A stretch of DNA of 64,000 bases from Sambucus nigra (lineage: Eukaryota > Streptophyta > Magnoliopsida > Dipsacales > Adoxaceae). Each line of letters opens with the position of its first letter. The first letter of the stretch is position 1. The notes beneath the pieces were generated by a model. The model searched no databases and was not told where the DNA came from. It saw nothing but the letters and a program-made list of their open reading frames with translations. This document shows, one piece after another, positions 12,255 through 24,064 of the stretch. The DNA lies in NCBI GenBank assembly GCA_949130495.1, contig OX422207.1, forward strand, positions 375,183,868 through 375,247,867, read 5' to 3'. The translations under genes were made by a program, and so were the position numbers.

Positions 12255-12266
12255 GATCTGATACCA
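12255..12266 (-). other. tRNA-Met-like primer binding site
   Basis: The minus strand reads TGGTATCAGATC, one mismatch from the usual TGGTATCAGAGC complement of initiator tRNA-Met. It lies six bases from the LTR inner end, a spacing usual for Ty1/copia and chromovirus elements. Confidence 0.55.
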
Positions 12267-12272
12267 ATTATT

Positions 12273-13779
12273 TGGGAAAACAACTTAAGATTGACATTTA
12301 AAATGCAAAAAAAAATGCATACGTAAAGATCTTTGAGTAATCATGCATTGAAAAGAAATCAAGAATAAGTTTAATCTTGGGATTTTAAGATGGAGAGAAT
12401 CGTATTTAGTGATGATGAAGTGATGCCTTCTTTTGGATACCAGAAGTTTTCTTAAATTTTTGTAAATCTCTAATATTCTAGCGTATAATCCTCCCCAAAT
12501 CTATGTAGGTGTGTGGGCACCTTTTAATATGGAAACCCATCCTTCTGATTGAAATGTGGTGGTATCTCTCTAGGCATCTTCACAAAAATGTGAATAGTGT
12601 TTTCTCTCACCCCTCTCAAACCCTAATAATGAATAAGCATTATTAAAACCTCTTTCCACACCTTTATATATAAGTACAAAAGGCGGGCTTAGGTCAAACT
12701 AGGATTCTTGAGAGTCTGGACTTAACTACTTGGGTATTTGGACTACACTACGAACCCAAGACAAATAATTAAACTAGATTCCAAATAAATACTCAAAATT
12801 CCAAATTACAATAATCGTAAGCTATTTTCTTTCCTTATTTAATCATAATTAATTCAACTAAATGATTATGACTTCACTACAATTAATTATCTCATGCTTC
12901 ATTCAGATACAAAGAGGTTTTATTTGCAAAGTTAATTAGGGTTCGTAAGATGATTCACCACTTTTATTGTCTGATAACAACTTATTCAAATCAATTTACT
13001 ATTAATCGATTTTAACAAACATATAATCAATTTCCTTGATTCTCAGACTTAGCATCTTTGCTATTGCACCAGTATTATAAAATAACCAAGTGGTGGGGTT
13101 TTATTTGGTGGAAACAAAACATTTAAGTCTATAAAGGGGGTATCAATATCCACGGTATCCCCTGCTTATGGATTCCTACGAATTATGATCTCAGACCTAC
13201 TCACACAACTTTCACTTAATGTGTGGCGGTCATTTGACCTGATATAAAATCAGATCTCAGCCATAGCAATCAAAGTATATTTTCTTAAGCATTCTAATCC
13301 TCATAATTCTCGAAATTAAGAATATATTCACCATTTGCAAATTTTGTGAGATTATTTAAGCCTAATCAAAATAACCCTCAGACTCAAATATCATAGGTGG
13401 CCCTATTCAATACATTCTTAGGATGTACTAATCACAATTCTCTATCGAACTATCGAACAAGTTCTCGAACCATCATACAACTTCCCATAGTTTGATTTAA
13501 AATACTAGGATTTCATTGCAACCGTTATGATATTATATTAACTCCATAGTTAGGCTGTGAAAGTTTTAATAGTGCTAGAACCATAATTTTAATCTTCTTA
13601 TAATCAACCCGGAGCTGACTCAACAGCATTCTTGTTGAGCTTTATTAACTGACATATTTGTAATATATATATAAACTAAATATAAGGCATTCTCATAACC
13701 ATGATTCTTATTTATAAATGAATTGAGACACCTTTACTTAAAAGTAAATATTATACATTGTTTTAGGAATAAAACCCCA
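12273..13779 (-). repeat. LTR of a Ty1/copia- or gypsy-type element, body missing
   Basis: The ends are TGGGAAAAC at 12273 and AAAACCCCA ending at 13779 on the + strand, giving TGGGG...CCCA ends on minus and a length of 1507. A minus-strand TATA-like TATATATAAA lies at about 12673-12664. The PBS is present on the left, but no gag or pol follows it, since only about 430 bases separate it from element B. It is either a truncated element or one that B's insertion cut. I cannot tell copia from gypsy without pol. Confidence 0.5.
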
Positions 13780-14640
13780 ACGTATGGAGCGTGAGTGAAA
13801 AGTTTGTATGTGGTGTATGGTAGTTGTTATAGGAATTACAAGTTTATTGGATCCTTAAATGAAAGTGGAAGATGGTAGTTGTGGTAGGTGGAATTATTTT
13901 TATACTTTTTACCTACACGCTAGACAAGTTATGCGTGTTTTATAATGCATGTGAGCTAATCTAAGGTGGCAATGGTCACATTGGGCTAGCCTAAACATAT
14001 TTCAATCATAAATTAGGGGAATGAACCTTTAGTGGAGATATTATAACATTGAAATGTGTTAGACTTTGTAAGAAAATAGTTTAATGAGTGTGACAAACCT
14101 TAGTAATGGGATGAGTACATAATTTGAACCTTCTTATTATTCAAGGCAGTGTTATGATGTCCCAAATGAGACGTCTATTTTTTTATATATGTGGAGAAGA
14201 GGTTTTTGAGGCCTTATACCCTCTATAAGAGTAAGGCTGAGGTTTCCATGCACTATTTTAGCATACTTTTGAACATCTGATGGCTTTTAGAGTTCACAAA
14301 AGTCCCCTAATTTGTTTTACGATCATCTACTCTGGTCGATATGGTCACCAGGGACTGTAGGCTATTTTACAGAGGTCTTTGACAGGCCATAGGACCTCAT
14401 TCTCAATACGTGGGATAGTAATAGGCTAAAATTCTTTGAAGTACTTAAGTGTTTTAATGTTGTATCAATAGTAGCCCTTATTACTTTTTGCAATAAAAGA
14501 AAGGGGCATCAGTTATCCATTAAATTAAAAAAGGGTGTTGTGGTAACTAACCAATGGGATTAGAATCATATTGAGATTTCATTAATAAGAGGAGTGCATT
14601 AAGTATTGAGGTTTAAGGGGTGCCTCTGTGTCAGTTTTAG
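13780..14640. other. Unassigned stretch, possible 3' flank or LTR of element C
   Basis: There is no coding region. By position this should contain the 3' LTR of element C, but I could not find paired LTR ends. A TATA-like TTATAAATAAAT follows at about 14645, on the same strand as the decayed accessory gene of C. Confidence 0.25.
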
Positions 14641-14644
14641 GAGA

Positions 14645-14656
14645 TTATAAATAAAT
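14645..14656 (+). promoter_or_regulatory. Possible TATA box of the element C accessory gene
   Basis: TTATAAATAAAT lies about 140 bases before the first recognisable codons of the plus-strand gene. Position and orientation fit a promoter for the accessory transcript. There is no further support. Confidence 0.3.
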
Positions 14657-14794
14657 CCCTTAGTTAATGTAAATCACTCACCAATTTGTTCACCATCACT
14701 TGAGCCTTTTCTGGTTGAACATTTATTACAGTTTGAATTTTCTTTCTATCTTATTAAAATCATTTCTTTTATAGATATTTACCATTTTAAAGTA

Positions 14795-16823
14795 TTGAAC
14801 CCCACTCCCCTTTCTGTCGTGGTACCTTTTGTCCTTCTGCCTTCAACCCTTGAACAATGTGTTGGGTCTTCTACCAAGATTCATACTTGGGGACTCCTTA
14901 CTGGAACCCAGGTGATGAGATACATGGGGCATAATGACCCATGTTTCTCTAATGGAACTCTTGTAGTCACAAAGATTAATAAAAAGGATTTATAGTCCAT
15001 ACATAAGCATAATCAAATCCCTAACAATGTGATTCTGAGGAATGCTCACCCTGCTAAGAGGCCTTACTCGCTTATCCCCCAACACATTTACTTCAAGGAG
15101 TTATGTCTGTCATGTGGATCTTGATTTTCATTTCCTTGTCCACTATTAGAGATTCTAACATTCATAAGGGTGGATCTTACTTAGATATTAGTTAATTCTT
15201 ATAGGCTTTTGATGACCTCCAACTTGACCATTCATGAGGCCAGTGGATCCATGTTTGATGTCTTTAGTGCCTAGGTCTTTAGTCTATACCGCGTGCAAGA
15301 AAAGATCAAGCCCAGTGATAAGGGCTTGAAGTACTTTCCCCTCAAGACCCCTTCAATAATTTCTAGGGAGAAACACACATCTCTAAATCATTGGAAGAAT
15401 AAGTTTTTATTTATAGGTGAGTTTAAGGATACTCCGGACCGTATTGAGAAGCTCAGTTGTCCCAACATATGGTGCATTCATCTACCATAGATATATTTTC
15501 CTTGATTTTTTGTATTTTTTTTTTGGCACTGAGGTTGTATATATTTTATCTTATATTATTTTCAATCTTATAATTGATCACTCCTAGCCATGAAGAAACA
15601 AATGAGCTAAATAAGGCCTTGAAGTAGGTGGACACTCTTTTCGAGATATTGATCACTATTCAGAGGCTGTTGAAGAATGGTTTAAGTCCTTAAACCAAAA
15701 TATCCTAATCTAGGTGGATATCTAAGGCCCCAGAACTTGTTATTGAGGAGGAGGAAGAGGCCATTACCTTTCTTTTTGTAAGAAGAAAAAGGTGGAGGCC
15801 ATTAGTCTTCCTAACGACCTTCGCATTGTATTTACGGTTATTACGGCCAATAAGGGTGAAGAACAACATCGCTCTCCCTCCTACCCTATATGAGGTCTTA
15901 CATCCCATTGAGATCGTAGTTATTCTTAACTCAGACTATTCGGTGAGTAAGATTATTGAACTTATTTTCTTTAAATTTTGATGTTTAGATTTTCATCCAC
16001 TTCTCTATTGCTAACTCTTTTTTGTTTTGGACCCAATAGATGAGTGCAAACCTAGGAGGTTATCTCAGTTTCAGGAAAAGAATATCTTATGCCCCTCCCC
16101 CAATAGTGGTAAAGGTAATGAGGTATAAGGAAGCCAAGTGCATAAAGTTCAGCAAGCATGCGGATATACCTATTCGATAATTAAAACTGACGGCATAGCA
16201 TAATGATCCTACAACAAAATCTGACTAAGAGAGGTGCCATTTATTAAGACCATAATGAAAATCCTACCATTGATGCAAGCATCTTTAGAGGTAGGTGGGT
16301 CTTCTGGGGAAACATATAAAGTATTTTAAAGTCTGACAAAATTGTAGTTCTCAGTCTTATTATCATTTGTGAAGATGTCTTGTAATCCCCTTGCTAAGGA
16401 TATAGAATTGGTGGGTATCCCTCTCAAGTTGTATGAAGGGTTTCCTATGAAGGAGAATATCATTCTTGAGTTTCCCTCCAAATCTTCTTATAGGAATGGG
16501 ACCTCTAATTAGGATGAGGACTATCTGAATAAGAGCGATGGGTTAAGTTGAGATTCTTAAAGGAGGAGCATTACTATAAGCCTAAGTCTTATGAGGAGAG
16601 GAATACCTATGCCTCAACCGTTAAAGCTTTGAACATGATGACCAATGACAATTGTTTTGATATGGTCACCACACTGAGGGGTACAGGTAACCAAGCCTAT
16701 TCTAAGGATATCATCGACATTCTCGAAAAGTTATACTTGCATATTTATATTTTGGATACTATTATTTTTATTGGATTTCTTTTGCAAATTTATTTCCTCT
16801 ATATATCATGTAATGAACCTTGA
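14795..16823 (+). pseudogene. Accessory gene of element C, N-terminal part, decayed
   Basis: Several frame-shifted pieces read on +. Around 15100-15480 the translation shows an aromatic segment, then MTSNLTIHEASGS, a KGLKYFPLK piece, and HWKNKFLFIG at about 15390-15420. That order (a short domain, a 'YF' turn, then W-K-x-K/R-F-x-F) is what I recall for the plant 'putative gypsy type transposon' (Transposase_28) domain. An intron may end at CTCCTAG (about 15589). Next comes HEETNEL, then an acidic EEEEE run at 15745. A 91-residue open stretch at 16548-16823 includes ALNMMTND and DIIDILEK. Stops and indels are many. The family match is from motif memory, so it is moderate. Its role in the element is unknown. 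Confidence 0.45.
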
Positions 16824-18579
16824 ACCTTATAAGGCTACCACCTTAGTAGGATCCATGACATTAATACTTGTACCCATGGACATCTTTGATGGCCACAATA
16901 AATAAATATAGTGATAGCTGAGATGAGTGAGAGAGGCCGCATAGTTTATACCTCAGAAGTTCGGGAAAATCTCAACACATGGTTAGTGATGTGGCCCAAT
17001 TAGGCCATTTCTTAAAAACCTCTTTTTAAATAATCTATAAGCCTTTTAAAGGGTATTTATGTAAGATTAAGGACATAAGAACCCTTGTTTCACTTACCAA
17101 AGTTGGTAGAAACCATAATTCCCACTTTAAAGAGAGAAAGTAAGATGTTCAAAAGAAAAATGAAGTGTTGCCAAAAAAAGGTCGAGGATGCGTACTTTTC
17201 ACTGACGAGAAAGAGGAGGCTGAAAGAGACGAACTTCTAATGTTCATCGGACAAATTCCTTTAGGTAAGGGATTCATCCTTTTTTTGCTTTTTCCTTGTG
17301 TAAACCCTAGTTTTCTTATTTTCATTGAAGGAGATAAAGACTTGTGTTTTTTTTAGTTTTCAAAGTTTAAAGGCCTTGTAGTTTACAATTCATTGCAGAT
17401 TTTGCTCACTTTAAAGGCCATGGACTTTTAATGTTCATCATGATTTCTGAGTTTTCTAGGCTTGATGGATATGGACTTTCACTAATCACCCTATATCTAA
17501 TTATTAAGGCTTCTTATGTGGTTTTGTTTTAGGGTTGGGTTCCTTGGTGTATAATGGATTTTTGAGGATATTCATATTGATCTTATGAAATTATATTATG
17601 GTTTTTTACTTAGACCTTTGGAAATCTAGAATATGATTAATTTTGGGCTTAAAACCTACATTTACCAAATTACCCTTGTTGTTTGAAGATCATGAGTTCT
17701 AACTCCTTCGCGGACGCTATAGACATGGGCAATATGGCATTGTGCCTATTTTGAGCATGATTTTGTTTGATTATGGTGTTAAGTTCGTGACATTGTTGCA
17801 CCATGACGAGGAATCATGTTTGGAAATGGACTCTTGCTTTGTGCTTGAGGTCAAAATGGCTAGTTGTGTGGAGGATGATCCAAGGCTAGTTATGTGACTT
17901 TCACTTTGGTCGAGCTCGGCCAAAATTTTGGAGTCAATAGCAGACCACGAATTGCTCATTTTGGAATTGGGAAGGAAAAGAGGTTGTGTCCTATGGGAGG
18001 ACTAGGTCAATAAAACATAGAATAAAGTTAGGTATATTGATATGTCTAAGGCCATATATAAAGTCCATAGACTACAGGGAGAATCAAGGGAGATTGAGCC
18101 TTAGGGGAAGTCGAGGAGTGGTAGATCATGGGAGATTGAGCCTTGGGACATCAGAGTATTTTGTGGGGTTAGGAATAAAACATTTATTTTCCTTCCTATT
18201 TATTCTAGTTGCAAATTATCTTAATATTCATTAGTTTTCATAGCTTTGTTAGTATAAATATATTTCTACGATTACTAACAGTAATAGGTGGGATGGGGAC
18301 ATTTGATTTAACCCTTACTAGTCTATTCGATCTCATTCCTTTATATTCCTTATTTTACTCAGGGTGAATGGTCGTGGACAGGTCTAGAGGTTGCAGATAT
18401 TATTGGAAGGTGCATATGATATGATGATTTTTGAGAACTAGAATACATTTTTAGTAAAGCACACTTAGATTTAGATATTTCATACTTAATTGTGATTATC
18501 CTCCTATTTAGTTTTGTCAACTTATAAGAGTCTTATATGGAACCAAAAGATTGAGGGGAAAAGGTACAATTCATCAAAA
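16824..18579. other. Unassigned DNA inside element C
   Basis: I find no convincing gene. A few open frames of about 60 codons have no recognisable motif. The phrase GGGAGATTGAGCCTT occurs twice (about 18089 and 18129). It could be an old insertion that split the accessory gene, or a long decayed intron. Confidence 0.25.
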
Positions 18580-18805
18580 AACTTTTACTCCATTTATTTT
18601 CAAAATTGGAAAGAACTTTTTGGAGAGAAAGGAAGAGAAAGTTATTTTTTTGGAAAAATTTCATTTTTTCCCCTCATTTTAAACTCTCAAATGAGAGAAA
18701 GTGTTTCATTTCTCTCCTATTTAAACTTTCAAACAAAGGAAAGGAGACACTTTCCCTTTATTTCCTTTCTTTTCTCTCCAAAATAAAACTCTAAACATAC
18801 CCTTA
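18580..18805. repeat. Possible MITE-like foldback
   Basis: The left arm has TTTTTGGAGAGAAAGGAAG (about 18615). It pairs with CTTTCTTTTCTCTCCAAAA (about 18767). The right end ACATACCCTTAA resembles the GGGTATGTTT-type ends of PIF/Harbinger (Tourist-like) MITEs with a TAA/TTA target. The left terminal repeat is not clear, so confidence is low. Confidence 0.3.
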
Positions 18806-19203
18806 AATTCATATTGCGAGGATCAAGTGAATTAACCCATCGCCTAATAGGGCAAGGTCGTAGATGTTTTAAGGATCAACGTCTCATTGAGGTCTTTATG
18901 GTTGATGTCATATAGGGTCAAAGAGCTTGTATGAAAGCTCTATTAATAGATGGACATTGGAACCAATCAAATCTTGAGGATCATGAACCAATCTAACTTC
19001 GGTGAGTAAAGAGACAATCAATTGGCCTAAAAATCTAATGTTGTTGAAGGAAGTATTTGGTCTTCAGGTTAAACACCCTAACCTTTTTGGAAAACAGATT
19101 CCATGATGAAGCATAAGATTTCCTCTTGTTTAGTCTTTGATGCTTACAAAAGTTATTTTCTTCAAAATTATAACTCAAGATTTGAAGCTTGCAAGTCATA
19201 GAT

Positions 19204-19437
19204 TTAATCTCTAGTACCAGATGTTGGTGTTTTCGGGGTCTTTGCTAAAGGTCTAATGTTATTAGATGGACGTGACTCTGAGAGTGAGGGAAATAATGTT
19301 GAGAAGGCTATTGAGGCACAGAGCTCTAGCATCGTGGTCGAAGCTCCAATCCCTTCAGTGGTGGAAACCCAGCACATGACATGCCCTTCTGTGATAGACA
19401 AAGGAGAATTTTACAATACAAGCCTTAAATTACTTTG
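19204..19437 (+). pseudogene. Possible C-terminal end of the element C accessory gene
   Basis: An acidic frame (DGRDSESEGNNVEKAIEAQ) runs to a stop at 19435-19437, followed by T-rich sequence with a TTTTTATCC run. Its place, just before the repeat zone and pol, equals the accessory C-terminus in B and E, but no sequence block matches theirs. It is tentative. Confidence 0.3.
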
Positions 19438-19718
19438 AAATTTTTTATTTTGGGTTTTTATCCAAGTGTCCTTGTAATAGAAGTCTTTATCAATATAAGT
19501 ACCAACTTTTTTTGGTTTACTCTTATCTGCTATTGTATTTTATTTTCTTTGCTAACGATGAAATCCTTAGATAATTAGGACATTTGTTTAGCCAGCGTTC
19601 ATAAGTCCTGAAAACTTAAATTAACTAATGACGAGAGTCTTATATAATGAGAACATGTTTGGACTCTTGTTTTATAATCTATAGTCCGGGAATTTTTTGG
19701 TGTAAACTCTCCCCGCAA

Positions 19719-19724
19719 CCCCCC

Positions 19725-19755
<31 letters not shown>
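19719..19755. repeat. Homopolymer C27 followed by A10
   Basis: There are 27 consecutive C (19719-19745) and then 10 A. This is a G27 run on minus, able to form G-quadruplex. Such a run in AT-rich DNA is unusual and may also be an assembly or sequencing artefact. Confidence 0.9.
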
Positions 19756-19829
19756 GAGAATTGGGATTTTAAAATTTGGTATTTTCAACCTTAAGTTTAA
19801 TGATTTTTTTTAAACTTTTAACATTTGCC

Positions 19830-20340
19830 CCCCAAAAAAAGCTTTTGACGAGAAGGCTGCAAAGTTTGAAAATTTTGGTTCTTCAAAAATATCCAGACGA
19901 AAAGTCCTTTATAATTAGTGCCTTGGGTATGGAGACCTTATTCCTTTTTGTCGAATCAAGTATGCAAGCCTTGGAATTCCTTAAGATCGGTCTAGCTGGG
20001 GTCTTTAGATCTTATACCATTTCCTAAAGTCAAACATGCACTGCTTGTAAATCTTATTGGGTCCTTAGACATTAGAACCCTATTTTCGTAATCAAGGATT
20101 AGGGATTTGAACTCTTAAAGTCACGTGGCCAAGGTTCTTGGACCTTGACCAATTTTTCAGTGTCAAGGATAAATGGCTTGTAACTCTTTATTATATGGGT
20201 AATGTAACCTTAGAGTTTAGTTGGGAACCAATGCTGAATGACTTGAAATTCATTTAGTGTGTAATCCAGAGGTTCTTGGACATTAGATTTTATTTACAAC
20301 CAAGGATTGGAGCCTTGTAACTATTTATTGCAATACACAT
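19830..20340. repeat. Diverged direct repeats between pol and accessory gene of element C
   Basis: Several copies, each roughly 60-70 bases, contain variants of TTCTTGGACATTAGA, then ACCAAGGATTGGAG, then CTTGTAACT. Examples are near 20060, 20130 and 20270. Position matches the arrays in B, D1 and E. The sequence is unrelated to theirs by eye. Confidence 0.5.
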
Positions 20341-20395
20341 TGAAAAAAAATGATAAAAAAAGGTTCCTTTCGTTCTGCTTCAACGACAAATTATA

Positions 20396-21190
20396 TCATT
20401 GGAAATTTTTATAGAGATTCTCTATGTTCCAAGAATGGGGGTGCTCATATCTCTTCACATCCTTCGGGTAGTAGTAGCTTGGCATGGATATTTTTGTAAC
20501 CACATACGGGACATCCCATTCAGGGCCTGAATTCCCTTCACGTGGTTTTCAGGTTACAATAGTGATATCCACCAGGACCAAATCACCCAATTGGAATTCT
20601 TTGTGGAGTACTTTTCTGTTTAAGTAGGACGATGTACTATGCTTATATGTTTCCATCCTAGTCAAAGATGCTTAATGGCTTTCCTCTAATTCATCTATGG
20701 AAATTTTAAGTCCTTCATTGTTGGCCTCTGTATTAACTTGAGCCACCCTCTGTGTTAAAATTGTACCTTAATGGGAATGATGACTTTGGTGGCATAGGTT
20801 AGGGAGAAATAAGTTTCCCCAGTGGGACCTCTAACATTGGTTCCGTAATCCCCAAATATTCTAGGCAACTCCTCAGCCCATTGACCCTTAGCCTTCTATT
20901 TTCTCTTCTTCAGGATCTAGAATATGGTAATGCTCATCAACTCCATTTACCCATTTTCCTTAGGGTGACCAAGTGAAGATTAATCTAAGGAGATCTTTTT
21001 TAATGTAGGGTTGTCAACTTGTTTCCCATTATCTGATATATGGCTTTTGGTAGGACAAACCTATAAATGATGTTTTTACATAAAACATAGGTGGTTTTCC
21101 TTTTTGTGATGTAAGATAAGGGCTCGAAATTAATCCACTTCATGAAATATTCAACCTCCATAATGTATAGACCTTTGTTGAGAGGCACAG
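20396..21190 (-). pseudogene. int: Integrase C-terminal part of element C, degenerate
   Basis: Pieces in order on minus are EYFMKWINFEPL and NIIYRFVLPKAI at 21150-21030. These match the integrase core after the first Asp (D-Y-F-x-K-W ... N-I-I-x-R-F-G-x-P). Next are LRSCLEYLG and YATKVIIP (about 20790), then NWV-W-like residues of the C-terminal domain. The frame ends in ENLYKNFQ-stop at 20396, parallel to the EHLRKYYQ-stop of B and E. The catalytic Asp and Glu are lost or out of frame. Upstream pol is missing. Confidence 0.65.
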
Positions 21191-21204
21191 GTGATTAGTC
21201 ATGA

Positions 21205-23500
21205 ATATTATATTTAGTACCCCTTATTCTTACACATTCTAATTATCTCTTATGTGTCAATTTCTAATTCCTATATTTAAGCTCATGTATTCGATAACCT
21301 CTGTTCTATCTGTTTATCTATTTCATGAGATATGTTTGAGCATTTATAGATATTATGCATGCATAACGTGAAGTTGGATGTGTTTCCAGAAAGTTTCATT
21401 GCAAAATACAAGTTCAAGGGAAATTTGGTCTTTTAAACTCCATATTTTTTATGGAATAAAATTACCAACATGTATATCAGCAAATTGTCTTTGTGTGGCC
21501 GCTGAACATGCGTTATTCTGATCCCGAATAAGGAAGTTATGGTCATTCTTGAAAAGTTTTGGCATGTTCTTTTACATCTTTCATAATTTCATATAATAAA
21601 ATTTGGATGGTTTCAAAATACTAACATATAGAGAATTCAATTATCATTGCATGCGTTCCGACCGCTCATCATTCTGAGTCTGTATTAAGAGTTTTTTGTG
21701 TGATGTGTCCGAATTAGATCGGAGTGAGAAGAGGAATGACAAACTCGAGTTCGGCATGTCCATTGTCGAGGACAAACTCGAATTACTATATAGTTACGCA
21801 AATTGATAGTTTTGAGTTATTTTTCTTTGTTTTCTTTATATTTTGATTTAGGGTCATAAATGCAAAGTGAGGGATTTTATTTTAGAGAGATAGATCAAAT
21901 TAGGGAGAAATTTTTGGTAGTGAGAACTTCTCTCTCTCTCTCTCTCTCTCTCCCATACCCTAGGGTTTAACCAATTTTTGTATGTAACTATTACTATTCA
22001 TCTTCTTCCCCATTTATAAAAGAATCCATAGTTATTTTCAAGATTCGTTAATTCGTTGGCTTTTATAATTTCTTGCCTTTCTATTTACTTTCTTCCAATA
22101 CATTCTTTAAATACACACTTTTAAATTCATTGTATCTAATTTAGTTTCGATTGAGATTGATTGAACTCACCCTGGACCAATTTGGTTGCTTGGGAGAAAA
22201 TTGGGAAATCACGTAATAGAAAAATGTAGCAGATTTGGGCTTCTGCCTAGGTTCGAATCGATTCAAACATGAAGGCAAATCAATTTGGTCCCTGGGGCAG
22301 GACGAATTAGGGCCAAAGATAGATCAGGGGTATTTTTTAAAAATTATACGAGTTGGTGGGACGGTGTTTGGTTCAACAATGATTTTATTAAGAATGATAA
22401 TGTGGCACATATATTAATTAGGAAATTATATTTAACTAGTTGGGGTTGCGCGCATTCAGGACAGTAGCACTCGTCATCACAGGTAGGCTAAACGTTGCGT
22501 GGTCATTATTATAGGTACTACTTAGTAGAACCATCTACGAGAGGGTGGTGTAGATGCTGGGATTCTTTGTCACCGTTGGGTATGAGCCGTGAATTGTTGT
22601 ACTGCATAAAGACCTTCCCACTTATGTGTATTTTGTGATGTTTGATGGGATAGAAGATTCATTCGGACTTACCGATAAAGCACAAACGAGACACCACTAG
22701 TAGATGCCTTTAAGTGTCGCATATATGAAAGGACGTATATATAATTACCCGAATTAAATAAAATTGATTAATTTTTCTAAGAACGTAGACAGTAAATTAC
22801 AGACCCATACTATATTGTGCATAATATATGTTTATATCACCTTTACGAGATATATGGGACTGGGATACTTTAGGCATTGCCAATATGAACGTAGACAGTT
22901 ATATTTTATCATGTTGGTCATAACTAATGCAATTGATATTAAAGTGGCACAATTGTCATTTATTATTTCGGGACTTGTTTGGATACGGATAATATCGCAT
23001 TTAGATGATGGGTGAGATGTTAATCATATGTGAGTGACGATGGGGGATATTTACTTTGAATCGACTATATTTATTGCGCTTTAAATTAAATAAGTTAATT
23101 CTTGCAATTTTAGGGCACTGACCCAAATTTAAATATTTTCTCCCCCCAGGTGCTCCTAAATAGGGATAGCAAAATTGTTGATAGATCAGCCTTGCAGTCT
23201 TCTTTTCCTCATCAGATTTTCCAGACTTATCGATTATAGTTTAGGTACTACTTCGCTTCAGTTTATTTATTTTACTTGAGATTTTTGTATGTGCATAAGC
23301 CTGAGATTTACTTACTTTATGTTGGTTTGAGATAACTGTTATATTGGATTTCTTATACACATAGTGCTTGGTTGGATTTTATTATCGCTTTGGATATTAA
23401 TTTAAACTCCATTATGATTTATCAATATATTAATATGGTTTGATGCTGAGAATAATATCAATTGACAAACAAGAACCATCTTCAACGTATTGTGTTTGGC
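21205..23500 (+). repeat. Possible degraded chromovirus-type LTR
   Basis: It starts near TTAGTACCCCTTATT, reminiscent of the TGTAATACCCC start of element F's LTR. The later part GGCACTGACCCAAATT...CCCAGGTGCTCC (23113-23155) parallels F's GGCTCTGACCCATTT...TTAGGTGCCCAGCC. No far end, PBS or coding part was found. This is similarity by eye only. Confidence 0.3.
21928..21954. repeat. (TC)n microsatellite
   Basis: About 13 TC units, uninterrupted. Confidence 0.9.
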
Positions 23501-24059
23501 CAACCTTTACGTGAGAAAATGGGAATTGTTATAATATATGATGACTTATCATTGATATATATGTTCAAACTATATTTTTGAGTTGTATTACGATGATGGA
23601 TGACCCATTATATTGTTTTAATTTACAACTATAGCATTAAGTCATCACCATACAACATCTTTTTATTGTATTAGTGACTTCAAATTGTCATATTTGATAT
23701 GTATGTGAATGATATGTTGTGGGTTTAGCTGAAGAATCAGTTTTTTGTTATACACCCTAATTATGAAAATTCTTTAAGAACTTTAAAAAAAATGTGTCCA
23801 CTTTCGTGATTAATATAATGAAAAAAAATGTATTGAGATCTTTACATATTTAGGGTCTATCCATTTATTTTCAAAAATGGTTTATCTCTTTTAAAAAATG
23901 ATCTATCGTGTGTGTGTGCAATAGAAACAAATTCCTATTTTATGTATCCTTAATCACATAGTGACGGTAACACTTGCACACATACCAAACTCCCATTGGG
24001 AATTAAATTTAATAATAATTTTTGTACCATAAATGTCAAATATTAAAATTTATTAATTA
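23501..24059. other. Unassigned AT-rich flank of element G
   Basis: There are no ORF and no repeat that I can support. Element G is inserted at its right end. Confidence 0.3.
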
Positions 24060-24064
24060 CTTCG
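24060..24064. other. Target site duplication of element G, left copy
   Basis: CTTCG directly precedes the LTR start TGTGACAC and is repeated at 34933-34937. Confidence 0.9.

Larger units (their letters stand above)
14641..21194 (-). mobile_element. Element C: very old Tat-like remnant
   Basis: The arrangement mirrors B. An integrase tail on minus (20396-21190) is followed by diverged direct repeats (about 19830-20340), then a plus-strand decayed accessory gene (about 14795-19437). Gag, protease, RT and LTRs are not seen. The pol side stops abruptly near 21194, where LTR-like sequence begins. Unassigned DNA inside (17000-18580) and a MITE-like foldback (18580-18805) may be later insertions. 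Confidence 0.5.

Noticed and set aside
18514..18794. Plus ORF of 90 codons with Phe/Lys-rich protein
   Set aside because: It lies in a purine/pyrimidine-rich foldback; the composition reflects low complexity, and no motif is seen.
22235..23015. Short plus ORFs as possible host genes
   Set aside because: They are 60-83 codons without motifs, inside sequence that looks like an old LTR.
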